Shown: one piece after another, positions 52,076-61,146 of the stretch
How the letters are laid out: every line of letters begins with the position of its first letter
Position numbering within the stretch: the first letter of the stretch is position 1
Assembly (NCBI GenBank): GCA_945898195.1
Contig: CAMDHM010000008.1
Coordinates: 1 to 64,000, forward strand
Length of the DNA stretch: 64,000 bases
Source: Pseudobacteriovorax antillogorgiicola
Lineage (GTDB): Bacteria; Bdellovibrionota_B; Oligoflexia; Oligoflexales; RGVZ01
Reading direction: 5' to 3'
The notes under the pieces: model-generated
The model's input: the letters and a program-made list of their open reading frames with translations, nothing else
What the model was told of the DNA's origin: nothing
Database searches by the model: none
Translations under genes and position numbers: made by a program

Positions 52076-55000
52076 ATGAGTCTTGCCGATGTATCCATCA
52101 AACGCCCCGTCTTTCTAACCTGTGTCGTCATGCTTATGCTGGCGGTTGGTGTCCTCTGCATGCGCGGGCTAAGTGTCGATTTGTTCCCGAACATCACCTT
52201 TCCGGTGGTGACGGTGACGACCCCTTATCCGGGTGCTGGACCAGCAGAGATGGAAACGCTGGTTTCCAAAGTTCTCGAGGAAGAGATCAGCACCGTCCCC
52301 GGGATAAAACGCCTGAAGTCCGACAGCAAAGAAGGCGTGAGCATCGTCGTTGCGGAATTTGTTCTGGAAACCGACATCAGATACGCCGAACAGCAGGTCA
52401 AGGACCGGGTAGCATCAGCAAAAAGAAAGTTGCCTGTAGACGTCAAAGAACCTGTGGTCCGCAGGATAGATCCTGCCGATCAGCCAGTTCTGGTTATTGC
52501 CCTTGAGGCGCCGGGAATGCGCCCAGATCAGGTCTACGAACTTGCAGATACCCGGATCAAACCGAAACTCGAGCAGGTAACTCAGGTCGGTCTGGTGGAT
52601 ATTGTTGGTGGGCGCAAGAGGGAAGTCCGGATCGACCTGGATCAGGCAAAACTGAAAAGCTATGAATTATCCGCCACCATGGTGGCAAGTCGAATTGGCG
52701 CCTCAGGCGAGAATGTTCCTGTGGGAAAATTCAGCGAGGGAGTCAAAGAAAACGTCTTCCGCACCGTTGGCGAGTTCAAGTCACTTAAGGACATCGAACA
52801 AACGATCGTCAACTTTCTTGGGAACGATGTCCCCGTGACGGTTGCTCAGATTGGGCGGGTTTATGACGGCCTTCAAGATGAAAAAACCAGGTATTTTCTG
52901 GACGGTAAGCAGGGCCTTTCAATCTATGTTTTCAAGCAGTCCGGGGCCAATACCGTCAAGGTGGCTGATGCAATCAAAAGCGCCATTGAGAAAATCAATG
53001 CCGAGATGACGGCGGCTGGTGAAAAGTCGAAGTTGACGATGGTGCGCGATGGCGCAAAGCCGATTCGCGCAAACCTTCAGGATGTAAAGGATTCAATTTT
53101 TCTTGGGATCATCCTGACCATTCTCGTCGTGTACTTGTTTTTGGGCAACTTCAGGTCGACGGTGATCACCGGGCTTGCTCTGCCCAACTCCCTGCTGGGC
53201 GCATTTATCTTGATGGCCCTCGCTGGATTCACAATCAATGTGATGACGTTGCTCGCTCTTTCTCTGGCCGTTGGACTGCTGGTCGACGATGCGATTGTCG
53301 TTCGGGAAAACATTTTCCGCCACATCGAGGCGGGCGACAGTCCGAAGGACGCCGCGTTGAATGGCACCAAAGAAGTGACGATGGCAGTCGTAGCGACCAC
53401 TTTGGTTGTGATTGCCGTCTTTGGTCCCGTAGGATTTTTAAAGGGAATCGTTGGTCAATTCTTTCGGGAATTTGGTCTGACGATTTGTTTTGCGATGGCG
53501 ATTTCGTTGTTTGACGCCTTGACCATGGCGCCGATGCTATCCGCTTATTTCGCCGGGAAAGCGCATTCAGGTGGGCCGGAATCATTGCTCTATCGTTACA
53601 CGTTAGGGCCTTTGGTGCGCGGGTTCGCACGCGGGCAAGACAAACTTGATGATATTTATGAGGCTCTGCTGAAAGTTATTTTGCGGACTCGGGGTAATTC
53701 CATCTTTTCGCTGCTCATCGCATTCGGCGTTTTTTTTGGAAGCTTGGTGATCCTTGCTAAATTTGTCCCGAAGACATTTCTTTCGCCGCAGGATTTTGGC
53801 GAGTTCGTCGTCGGTCTTGATCTTCAGCCGGGAACTTCTCTTGATGAAATGTCGCGTGTTGCTGGTGAGGTCGAGAAGTTAGTTCGGAGCAAGCCGGAAG
53901 TTGCCTTGACTTCCATGAGTATTGGCGGCCGGGACGGTCAGGCAAATGTGGCCGAGATTTTCGTTAATCTTGTTCCGTCGCGCCAGCGCAAGGTTAATAC
54001 CACACAGTTCAAAGAGATCATGCGTGGCGAGTTGAAGCCGTTTGCTTTTGCGAATCCCCTCGTAAAGGATCTCGATATTGTCGCTGGCGGGCAGCGCCCC
54101 TTCAATGTTTCCATCATCGGTCCAGATTTGAAGCAATTGGAGCAGGTGTCGCAAAAGCTTTTCGAAAAATTGAAGGTCAACCCAGGGCTAAAGGATGTCG
54201 ACATCGGTTTCCGCCCCGGAAAACCTGAAGTTCAATTTGTCTTGGATCGTCAAAAGGCGGAGCGCCTTGGCGTTTCAACAAACCTCGTTGGTTTTGAGTT
54301 GCGGACTCTAGTTGAAGGGGCAACGCCGGCCGTTTTCCGCGAGAATGCTCAAGAATATGACATTCGCGTGCGCCTCGCTGAGAGCCAACGAAATTTGCCC
54401 CTGCTTTTTGACAAGACCTATGTCCCCAACATCAACATGTCGCTCCTGCGCCTTTCTGATGTCGCTCAAATGGTGAAAACAGAAGGACCTGCCACCATCA
54501 GCCGACAGGATCGTGGTCGCTACATCAATATCGGAGCTGACATTGCAGCCGATGGCCCCGGGATGAATGCGGTTATCGTGGACATCAATCATCTTTTGAC
54601 CGAAGAAATGAAGTTGCCCGAGGGAATGCGCTACAATTTTGTCGGGCAGGCGGAGAGCTTTAAGGAGCTGATCGAGAATATGGTTCTGGCTCTGACTCTT
54701 GCTGTCTTGTTCATCTATTTTGTTTTGGCGAGCCTTTATGAGTCGTTCGTGACACCCTTTGCGATCATGCTGGTTTTGCCCCTTGCGGTGGCGGGTGCGT
54801 TTCTGGCTCTTTTCATTACCGGCAAGGCGCTGGATTTGAATTCAATGATCGGGTGCATTCTGCTGATGGGCATTGCGTCGAAAAACTCAATCCTGTTGGT
54901 TGATTATGCGAATCAGCGGGTGAAAGAAGGGGCAGACCGCGGGGTTGCCATCATGGAGGCTGGACGCGCACGGCTACGGCCAATTTTGATGACGACGATG

Positions 55001-55207
55001 GCTCTTATTGCGGGAATGCTGCCAATTGCCATAGGCTTGAATGAGGCCTCGCGTCAAAGGACCAGCATGGGTGTCGCCATTATTGGTGGCCTGATCAGCT
55101 CGACGGTTTTGTCTTTGATTGTGGTGCCTGCCGCCTACGGATTCATTGACCGGTTCCGTGTATGGAGCGCCGCATGGATGAAGGCGCGTTTTGCAGCGAA
55201 GTCGTAA
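52076..55207 (+). CDS. RND-family efflux pump (AcrB/HAE-like)
   Basis: A 1043-residue inner-membrane pump with twelve expected helices and two large periplasmic loops. The N-terminus SLADVSIKRPVFLTCVVMLM is typical. LLVDDAIVVREN in TM4 carries the Asp-Asp proton relay, and the second half has ILLMGIASKNSILLVDYANQ and RLRPILMTTMA. It exports small molecules by proton exchange. The upstream TolC-like gene is its likely partner. No membrane-fusion (adaptor) gene is found beside the pair, which is unusual. Confidence 0.92.
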   Translation: MSLADVSIKRPVFLTCVVMLMLAVGVLCMRGLSVDLFPNITFPVVTVTTPYPGAGPAEMETLVSKVLEEEISTVPGIKRLKSDSKEGVSIVVAEFVLETDIRYAEQQVKDRVASAKRKLPVDVKEPVVRRIDPADQPVLVIALEAPGMRPDQVYELADTRIKPKLEQVTQVGLVDIVGGRKREVRIDLDQAKLKSYELSATMVASRIGASGENVPVGKFSEGVKENVFRTVGEFKSLKDIEQTIVNFLGNDVPVTVAQIGRVYDGLQDEKTRYFLDGKQGLSIYVFKQSGANTVKVADAIKSAIEKINAEMTAAGEKSKLTMVRDGAKPIRANLQDVKDSIFLGIILTILVVYLFLGNFRSTVITGLALPNSLLGAFILMALAGFTINVMTLLALSLAVGLLVDDAIVVRENIFRHIEAGDSPKDAALNGTKEVTMAVVATTLVVIAVFGPVGFLKGIVGQFFREFGLTICFAMAISLFDALTMAPMLSAYFAGKAHSGGPESLLYRYTLGPLVRGFARGQDKLDDIYEALLKVILRTRGNSIFSLLIAFGVFFGSLVILAKFVPKTFLSPQDFGEFVVGLDLQPGTSLDEMSRVAGEVEKLVRSKPEVALTSMSIGGRDGQANVAEIFVNLVPSRQRKVNTTQFKEIMRGELKPFAFANPLVKDLDIVAGGQRPFNVSIIGPDLKQLEQVSQKLFEKLKVNPGLKDVDIGFRPGKPEVQFVLDRQKAERLGVSTNLVGFELRTLVEGATPAVFRENAQEYDIRVRLAESQRNLPLLFDKTYVPNINMSLLRLSDVAQMVKTEGPATISRQDRGRYINIGADIAADGPGMNAVIVDINHLLTEEMKLPEGMRYNFVGQAESFKELIENMVLALTLAVLFIYFVLASLYESFVTPFAIMLVLPLAVAGAFLALFITGKALDLNSMIGCILLMGIASKNSILLVDYANQRVKEGADRGVAIMEAGRARLRPILMTTMALIAGMLPIAIGLNEASRQRTSMGVAIIGGLISSTVLSLIVVPAAYGFIDRFRVWSAAWMKARFAAKS

Positions 55208-55234
55208 TCACCGGTTGTTATCAGGGGGTTTGAC

Positions 55235-56002
55235 ATGGGATCTGGGGCAACAAGCAGTCAGGAATTTGCCGCGGTGCGAAAGCGCCTCGAAGAGCTTGCC
55301 TCGGCCGTGCTGGGCCAGTCTCGTGCGCTGCGCTCGACCTTTGGAACGAATGGCGCAAAGCGACTTGAAGTCCTGTCGCAGATCATCGCAAAAGATGCTG
55401 AGGTGGATTCCTTAGAATTAAGCTTGGATGATTTGACCGTGGCTTTTATGAACTACAGAGCCCCGCTTGGGCGAGATTTGCGTTATGCAATTGGTGCCAT
55501 TGACGTTGCTGCTGGCTTGGAAAGGGTCGGTGACTGCGTTCGGATCATCGCTAGAAATATGTGTGATATCAGAGTCATGCCCGAGGACATGCCGCTAATC
55601 TGGGGCGTCCTCAAAGACCTTTCTGATAAGTCGAATATAATACTGGAGAAGGCTGTGGCGGCCCTGTTGTCGGGGGACGGGAAGTCGGCTGAAAGTATCC
55701 CGGCCCTTGATAATGCCGTCGACGCCTTGCAGGACCAAGCCCATGACATGGTTTTGAAAAGCCTGCGTGGCGGGTCGGGTAATTTGGATCCAGAGACTGG
55801 ACTCCTTTTGGTGGCGTGCGCTAATAAGTTTGAAAGCATCGCTGACATCGCATGTCATATTGCGGAAACGGTGGTGTACATCGTACAAGGGCGTCGGATA
55901 AGGCATGGTCAGTATGATGCTGCATCTGGGCAAATGCCTGGCCAGGGTCTGGTTCTGGCGAAGCCAAACGGTGACAAAGAAGGGGAAGGGTCAAATTCAT
56001 GA
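55235..56002 (+). CDS. phoU: PhoU-like phosphate-signalling protein
   Basis: A 255-residue protein made of two PhoU three-helix units. Metal-binding E-x-x-x-D motifs are in LERVGDCVRIIARN (first half) and FESIADIACHIAETVVYIVQ (second half), and PLGRDLRYAIGAI is also typical. PhoU damps the PhoR/PhoB response and Pst uptake. No pst or phoBR genes are in the window. GGGGGT precedes the ATG. Its stop overlaps the start of the NifU-domain gene, suggesting coupling, though the functional link is unclear. Confidence 0.8.
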   Translation: MGSGATSSQEFAAVRKRLEELASAVLGQSRALRSTFGTNGAKRLEVLSQIIAKDAEVDSLELSLDDLTVAFMNYRAPLGRDLRYAIGAIDVAAGLERVGDCVRIIARNMCDIRVMPEDMPLIWGVLKDLSDKSNIILEKAVAALLSGDGKSAESIPALDNAVDALQDQAHDMVLKSLRGGSGNLDPETGLLLVACANKFESIADIACHIAETVVYIVQGRRIRHGQYDAASGQMPGQGLVLAKPNGDKEGEGSNS

Positions 56003-56421
56003 GTGGCGATCTTGATTCAGTCATTATCAGTAAGGAGCCGGACGGTTCCTTTGTGGCCCTTCACACCCCTTCGGGGAAGAAAACCGCTGGGGCAAGCATG
56101 GAATTGGCGCGCGATGCAATGCGTGAACTACTTGGCATGGATGACGAGGGAGACTTTACAGAGCCCACGACCAGTGACCGGTTTTCCGGTGTCGGGCGTG
56201 ATGTTGCGCGATTCCTCGAAGGGCCTGTTTCCGATATGCTTAAGTTTCATTCGGGGTTTGCTCGCCTTGAAGCCTTTGACGCCGGTGTTGCGCATATTCG
56301 CCTCGGGGGCGGCTGCCAAGGTTGTCCGAGCTCGTTAATCACATTGCTGAACGGCGTCCGTTCGCAACTTCAAGATGAATTTGGCGAAGACCAGATCGTC
56401 GATGTTGTTCCCGTCGATTAA
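55999..56421 (+). CDS. NifU C-terminal-domain (Nfu) protein
   Basis: A 140-residue protein whose last 60 residues form the NifU domain that carries a transient 4Fe-4S cluster between two subunits. The motif is RLGGGCQGCPSS (Cys106, Cys109), followed by a helix and a terminal strand. The N-terminal half has VALHTPSGKK and is not recognised as a full A-type domain. It probably delivers Fe-S clusters to target proteins. It overlaps phoU by four bases and abuts the convergent RRM gene. Confidence 0.85.
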   Translation: MSGDLDSVIISKEPDGSFVALHTPSGKKTAGASMELARDAMRELLGMDDEGDFTEPTTSDRFSGVGRDVARFLEGPVSDMLKFHSGFARLEAFDAGVAHIRLGGGCQGCPSSLITLLNGVRSQLQDEFGEDQIVDVVPVD

Positions 56422-56663
56422 TTGGCCATTCGGACCTGCAGCACGACACCTCGGTAATGCGTCCCAGCGTATTTTAAAATCGCATCTTCCGCGTCTTGCC
56501 GGCGCGCCATGGTAATGATGGCTGCGGGATTTCCGTTCGCCTGTTTCAGGACCTTCAGGGCGACCACGTCTCCGAGCTGCTGAAATAGGCGGAGCAGCTC
56601 ACTTTCTGGCACTTGCCAGTCGAAGCCATCGACAAAAAGGGCTGTTTCTGTTGGGATTTTCAA
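56418..56663 (-). CDS. Small RRM RNA-binding protein
   Basis: An 81-residue protein that is a single RNA-recognition motif. RNP2 is ALFVDGFDW and the RNP1-like strand is NPAAIITM, weaker than the usual [KR]-G-[FY]-[GA]-[FY] because aromatic residues are missing. Helices ESELLRLFQQLG and AEDAILKYAG complete the fold. Bacterial single-RRM proteins bind RNA and are often cold-induced. It starts at a TTG without a clear Shine-Dalgarno and converges on the NifU-domain gene with a four-base overlap. Confidence 0.75.
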   Translation of the reverse strand: MKIPTETALFVDGFDWQVPESELLRLFQQLGDVVALKVLKQANGNPAAIITMARRQDAEDAILKYAGTHYRGVVLQVRMAN

Positions 56664-56783
56664 TTTTTAACCCATTGAAATAATTGATTTATATGATGAT
56701 TATCTAGTTACTTTTGTCACAGAGTCAAGTTTTCTGAATAAATCCCGCCCAAGTTAATACGTGATTATTATGGGGAGATTCTT

Positions 56784-57149
56784 ATGGGTCAGCCTGTCAG
56801 AAAGCTTCAAGTCGATGTACCTCCACTGGTACTAGAACAACGGTCCTATGCGCGGAATTTGCGCGTGAATGGTTCGCTCCCCGGTAAGTTGGTTGATTTT
56901 GAGCGACACGAGGCGATCCGGGCATCGGCGACCGACGTAAGCCGCAATGGCGTGGGAATCATGGTCGATAAGATTTTGCAGCCAGGTCAAATGTTGACCA
57001 TGGTGATGTCCGGGAAAAACCTGAACTTTAAAGTCATTCACACGTATCCGCATCTAACCCGGGTGGGGCACTTTATCTGTGGTCTGGAGCTGGTGGATCA
57101 TGTGGACAATTTAGAATCAATTTTTGCCGCTAACGGTTGCTTGATGTGA
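56784..57149 (+). CDS. PilZ-domain protein
   Basis: A 121-residue single PilZ domain, which commonly binds cyclic di-GMP. The N-terminal arginine motif is RSYARNLR (usually R-x-x-x-R), and DVSRNGVGIMV corresponds to [DN]-x-[SA]-x-x-G. Both parts of the binding signature are present, so ligand binding is plausible. Targets are unknown. GGGGAG precedes the ATG. Its 3' end overlaps the convergent methyltransferase gene by 20 bases. Confidence 0.8.
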   Translation: MGQPVRKLQVDVPPLVLEQRSYARNLRVNGSLPGKLVDFERHEAIRASATDVSRNGVGIMVDKILQPGQMLTMVMSGKNLNFKVIHTYPHLTRVGHFICGLELVDHVDNLESIFAANGCLM

Positions 57150-58116
57150 GTTCTTGAACTTCATCGGACACCAGGGACTCCAGAAGAATGGCACAACCGC
57201 CAAGATGATCTTTCAATTTTGCGTAAGCCTCTGCGGCATCTTTTGAAAACCTTCCTCTTTTTAACGCCAGGATCAGGCGATTTTTCGGCGAGTGTCGTGA
57301 CTCAACAAACTCGGTTGCGGTGGTTTCATAGCCGCTGGCGCGGAGCAGCAGCACGCGCATCATGTCCGTGATTTCAGCAGCGATCGTTCGGCGAAGTTCT
57401 GGGGCTTGAAAGGCCGGCGCCATGGCATGGCTGCGGCCTTCTTGCGACTGGGACAACTCGCGCCATTTACTGGCCAATTCGGCTTGGCAGCACGGTGAGG
57501 CTGCCAGCACTTCTGCCCCTGAGGCAAGTCCCAGTCCCAACGCTTCATCGGTCGCCGTGTCGCAGGCGTGAAGGCCGACCACCATCTGCGGCCGTTTAAA
57601 TTCCGCCAGCACGGGCCGCCGCGCGAGCAATGCGTCCCACTGGAAGTCCTTGGTCGAGGCGACCTCAAAATGCATGTTGCCTTCCAGCCCTAGAATGCTG
57701 GCCATGGAGCGTGATTTCTCAATGAGGGCTTTGTTGGTGTCGATCCCAGCGATTAAAAAATTTCCCGAAAAATCGCCCTGCAATTTATTTTTCAGGTACC
57801 AGGCAAGCAGGAAAGTGAGGTAGGAACTTCCGCATCCAGCGTCAAGAATCGCCAGGTTTTTGTGGCGCCCTCGTAAATCGAGTAATGGTGCCTTGAGCAG
57901 TTCCAGCATATGGTTAATTTGGACATACTTGCGAACGGCATCGGCTGGCATGGATGAATCGTTACCAAGCAGGCCGATGGCTCGCATAAACGGCGCATCT
58001 GCAGGTGGCACGATTTCGTATTTTCGTCCCGACGTGATTTTAGCAATTCGTTCTGCGGTCCAGTGAGATTCTGCAGAGCTCTGATGGGGTTTTTGCGTGA
58101 GGCGTGAATTTGTCAT
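57130..58116 (-). CDS. SAM-dependent methyltransferase (Methyltransf_32-like)
   Basis: A 328-residue protein with a Rossmann core. LAILDAGCGSSYLTFLLAW holds the SAM-binding G-x-G loop, and MVVGLHACDTATDEALGLG and ASPCCQAEL match the Methyltransf_32/METTL25-like family. The substrate is unknown; related proteins act on rRNA, tRNA or ribosomal proteins. The ATG at 58116 is preferred to 58146. It is divergent from the Rsm22-like gene and the two starts overlap by about 20 bases. Confidence 0.75.
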   Translation of the reverse strand: MTNSRLTQKPHQSSAESHWTAERIAKITSGRKYEIVPPADAPFMRAIGLLGNDSSMPADAVRKYVQINHMLELLKAPLLDLRGRHKNLAILDAGCGSSYLTFLLAWYLKNKLQGDFSGNFLIAGIDTNKALIEKSRSMASILGLEGNMHFEVASTKDFQWDALLARRPVLAEFKRPQMVVGLHACDTATDEALGLGLASGAEVLAASPCCQAELASKWRELSQSQEGRSHAMAPAFQAPELRRTIAAEITDMMRVLLLRASGYETTATEFVESRHSPKNRLILALKRGRFSKDAAEAYAKLKDHLGGCAILLESLVSDEVQELTSSNR

Positions 58117-59194
58117 TAATTCTGATTTGCTCCGGGCTTTTGCCAATGTTGCACGAACGGTCTTTGGGTATCAGGCTGAGGCAATTGCCGCAAGAGATGC
58201 TGCACTTAACCCGGTAAAGCTGGCTCAGGCCGTCCAACGAATTTCCGATTTTTACATCTCAAAGCCAACCGGGAAAACGCCATACGAGTTGCCGGGCGCA
58301 CCTGCTGCGTACCTTCTTTATTATACCCTGCTGAATCATGTTCGTGCCCTTGCCGTATTTCGCGAAGCCAAAAATCTCGGGTTTTTTGAGGGGATCCATC
58401 GGGTCGTCGACTGGGGGAGCGGTATGGGGGCCGCTTGGCTGGCCTTGCAGGATACTTTGCCCGAGGTCCTGGGTACCAGCCTGGCATTTGACCGTTCGAC
58501 GCAGGCGTTGGATGTTCAGCGAGCCCTTCGCCGCGAATTTGCAGCCGAATCTGTGACGGATAGGCATCTCCTGACGAGCGATGAGAAAAAATTTCGTGAG
58601 TTTATGGGCGGTGACAATCCGGACAAAACCTTGGCCGTATTCTCCTACTCACTGACGGAACTCGATGGGCTGCCAAGGTGGGTTCAGGACTGCGAGGCTC
58701 TGGCCATCATCGAGCCTGGCACAAATCAGGATGGACGACGCTTGTTGGCAATTCGAGAGGATTTAATCCGCCAGGGTTATAAAGTCTGGGCCCCTTGCAC
58801 CCATCAAGGGTCGTGCCCCCTTTTGATCCATAGCAAAACCGATTGGTGCCATGACCGGATCCAGTGGCGCCAGCCCGACTTTTACAGCGCGCTTGAACAA
58901 CATCTTCCAATGAAGCACCGGACCCTGGTTTTTTCTTACCTTTTGGCGCGAAAAAAACTGTCTCCCCCAGCGAAGTTGAATGCGGCCGCGCGCCTGACGG
59001 GAGATCAACAAAACCTGAAGGGGCAGACCCGTCAGATGGTCTGTCGGGGCACGGAGCGGGAATTTTTATCGTGGCAGCACCGCCACGGGGAGCCGCCTGA
59101 ATTTGCCCGCGGTGAGCTCGTGAAGATTGATTCGACGGCACAAAAAAAAGGGGCAGACATTAGAGTGATCGATAGTCAGGTCGCTCGAGTATAA
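58097..59194 (+). CDS. Rsm22/METTL17-like ribosomal assembly protein
   Basis: A 365-residue protein of the Rsm22 family (small-subunit ribosome assembly, methyltransferase fold). Diagnostic parts are VVDWGSGMGAAWLAL, SYSLTELDGLP, IIEPGTNQDGRR and WAPCTHQGSCPL, with WCHDRIQW. Cysteines 234, 240, 251 and probably 316 match the four that hold a 4Fe-4S cluster in METTL17 and yeast Rsm22. The SAM-type loop is reduced (DWGSGMG), so catalysis is uncertain. It starts at a GTG and overlaps the divergent methyltransferase start and the convergent DUF2079 gene end. Confidence 0.85.
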   Translation: MRREFVINSDLLRAFANVARTVFGYQAEAIAARDAALNPVKLAQAVQRISDFYISKPTGKTPYELPGAPAAYLLYYTLLNHVRALAVFREAKNLGFFEGIHRVVDWGSGMGAAWLALQDTLPEVLGTSLAFDRSTQALDVQRALRREFAAESVTDRHLLTSDEKKFREFMGGDNPDKTLAVFSYSLTELDGLPRWVQDCEALAIIEPGTNQDGRRLLAIREDLIRQGYKVWAPCTHQGSCPLLIHSKTDWCHDRIQWRQPDFYSALEQHLPMKHRTLVFSYLLARKKLSPPAKLNAAARLTGDQQNLKGQTRQMVCRGTEREFLSWQHRHGEPPEFARGELVKIDSTAQKKGADIRVIDSQVARV

Positions 59195-60611
59195 GAACAT
59201 TTTCGTCATCCATCACGGCGCGCACACCAGAAATGGCCCGCCACTTGATGACGGTGTTTTCAACAAAAGCGGTGTCAGCAGGCCACATTGATCCAAGGTT
59301 ATTTTTTTCAACGAGCAGCCATTGAAATGATTCCGGGCCATCTGCCGCAGCGCCCAGATGATGGACAGCATTTCGTTCAACGAGATGGGGCAAGATGTTG
59401 CCCTGGACGAGGGCCTTTCCCTCTGGTCGCGCCAGGAGTGAGGCCACTGCCTGATCCAGGCTTGCGATGCGGGAGGGCTGTGACGGGCAATGGGGCGCCA
59501 TGCTACTGCCCTGCCAATACCGTAAGGCGGGACGAAGGCTTTGATGAGCCGTCAGGGCTAATAATATTCCGGCAATTGCCCACGTAAAATTCTGGCTACG
59601 TCGAGGGTACCGGTAAGACGGAACAAGCTGAATGGTCAAAAATGCAGCCACTGTGGCCAAGGGCACACTGCGATGGGAAAACCACCAGCCGCCGACTGCC
59701 CGTACGGCGAGCAACGCAAGAAAAATCGCGATTACAGGCGCGTTCTTTGTCAGTGATGCGCGCGTCAAAAATTTTCTGTCAGCCTTGATACCGGTCAACC
59801 ATGCGAGGGCTAAGATGGGGATCAGTGGCAAGGTCCAGGCGATCGACCAGAGGGCAATCTCGCGGAGCGAATTCCACTGCAAAAGGTAGGTGAGCCCCGA
59901 TCCCTGTTTCGCCGAGTCCGCGTATTGCCCCGAATGACCAAGGAGCGCGGGACGAAGGACAAAAGCAAGAAACGCCCACAACAACGACACTGCAAGGAAT
60001 TCTGCGCCGGGCCTTCGGCGCCCCGAGGCGATCATGCTGAGGCCGACTGCAATTCCGACAACCGGATATTCTTCCTTGCAAAGCAGGCAGAAAAAAAATG
60101 TCAAAAGTGCAGCGCGCCACTTTTCACGCCAGAGAAACCAGCAGGTCCAAGACAGTGGCAAAATGGCCCACGTGCCAGGATGGGCCGGAAAGGCAAAGGC
60201 CCCCAAACTAGCCCGATTGAACAAGATGAATGCAGCCATAAACGTTGCGGTGGCAAAGGTGATCGCGCGCCGTTGTGCCATCATCAAAAAAGTTCCGGCC
60301 GTGGCGAGGGCAAGCAACATTTCAAAACGAATCAAGAGTGTGGCGGGATGGGCGAGGGACTTGAAAGGGACTAGAAAAAATAAAATCGGATCGAGATGAT
60401 CGTTGAAGAGATTTATTTCACGGACGCTCAGCCATGGATTTGGATTTTGCAGGGACAGTTGAAAAAGAGCCTGACCATATATCCCCAGGTCGTAATTGTT
60501 GAGGCAGTATGACCTGTAGGCTGCCTCGGCTGGGACCCAGACCAGTGCAATAAAGAGTGCGCCCAAGGTCACGGCTGAAATGATGAGCGAGGTGATGAGG
60601 CGCTTTGGCAT
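59160..60611 (-). CDS. DUF2079 polytopic membrane protein
   Basis: About 483 residues with ten or more hydrophobic segments. The family signature is near residues 35-80: YDLGIYGQALFQLSLQNPNP, then WLSVREINLFNDHLDPILFF. LCKEEYPVVG and a soluble C-terminal region (about 360-483) with VMDDENVLILER follow. DUF2079 proteins look like GT-C glycosyltransferases, but no activity has been assigned that I know of. The ATG at 60611 fits the family better than one at 60743. Its 3' end overlaps the Rsm22-like gene by 35 bases. Confidence 0.82.
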   Translation of the reverse strand: MPKRLITSLIISAVTLGALFIALVWVPAEAAYRSYCLNNYDLGIYGQALFQLSLQNPNPWLSVREINLFNDHLDPILFFLVPFKSLAHPATLLIRFEMLLALATAGTFLMMAQRRAITFATATFMAAFILFNRASLGAFAFPAHPGTWAILPLSWTCWFLWREKWRAALLTFFFCLLCKEEYPVVGIAVGLSMIASGRRRPGAEFLAVSLLWAFLAFVLRPALLGHSGQYADSAKQGSGLTYLLQWNSLREIALWSIAWTLPLIPILALAWLTGIKADRKFLTRASLTKNAPVIAIFLALLAVRAVGGWWFSHRSVPLATVAAFLTIQLVPSYRYPRRSQNFTWAIAGILLALTAHQSLRPALRYWQGSSMAPHCPSQPSRIASLDQAVASLLARPEGKALVQGNILPHLVERNAVHHLGAAADGPESFQWLLVEKNNLGSMWPADTAFVENTVIKWRAISGVRAVMDDENVLILERPDYRSL

Positions 60612-60813
60612 GTAGGCATTTTGGCATGAGTTTGTTTTATTGGCGAGATAACAAAAGGATTTGTTTTGCATTTTGTTAACGAGGTCTTGCATGGGAGAAT
60701 TTCGAGGACTTTGTGGGGAAAAATTGAGCAAGGCATCAAGCACGGCAATTGCAATCCGACATCTCTTTAGAAGGCGGGCAATTATTGCCTGCTCAACCCT
60801 TCAGGGAGGTCCC

Positions 60814-61146
60814 ATGGTTAAAGATACAGCCGCTGCGGCACACGCTCACGAAGCAAAAGCCGAGGAAAAAGGTGCAAAACCAGCCGAAGGCGCAGCGAAG
60901 GAAAAAAAGAAGCCCGCAAAGAAACACGACGTCGGCATTGAAGACAAAGCAAAAAAACCAGAATGGACGATGGCGCGGCTTTCCAAGATGGCCCGTCGCT
61001 TTGATTCCGAAGACGCATGGCGGCATGGTGCTCCGTCTAGCTACAAGGCTGCGCATTCAAAGGGCGTTGTTGCCCAGTGCATGAGTCATGTGCCGAGTCA
61101 TGGAAAAAAAGGTGTTGCTGGTCGCGGTGCTCGTCACTCGGCGTAG
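60814..61146 (+). CDS. Small Lys/Ala-rich basic protein
   Basis: A 110-residue protein with a strong GGGAGG ribosome-binding site before the ATG. The first half is low-complexity and charged (EAKAEEKGAKPAEGAAKEKK and onward), like histone H1-type tails. The second half, ARLSKMARRFDSEDAWRHGA then SYKAAH, looks folded and ends with a basic Gly-rich tail. DNA or RNA binding is possible from composition alone. Its 3' end overlaps the convergent DUF455-ATP-grasp gene by 13 bases. Confidence 0.5.
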   Translation: MVKDTAAAAHAHEAKAEEKGAKPAEGAAKEKKKPAKKHDVGIEDKAKKPEWTMARLSKMARRFDSEDAWRHGAPSSYKAAHSKGVVAQCMSHVPSHGKKGVAGRGARHSA

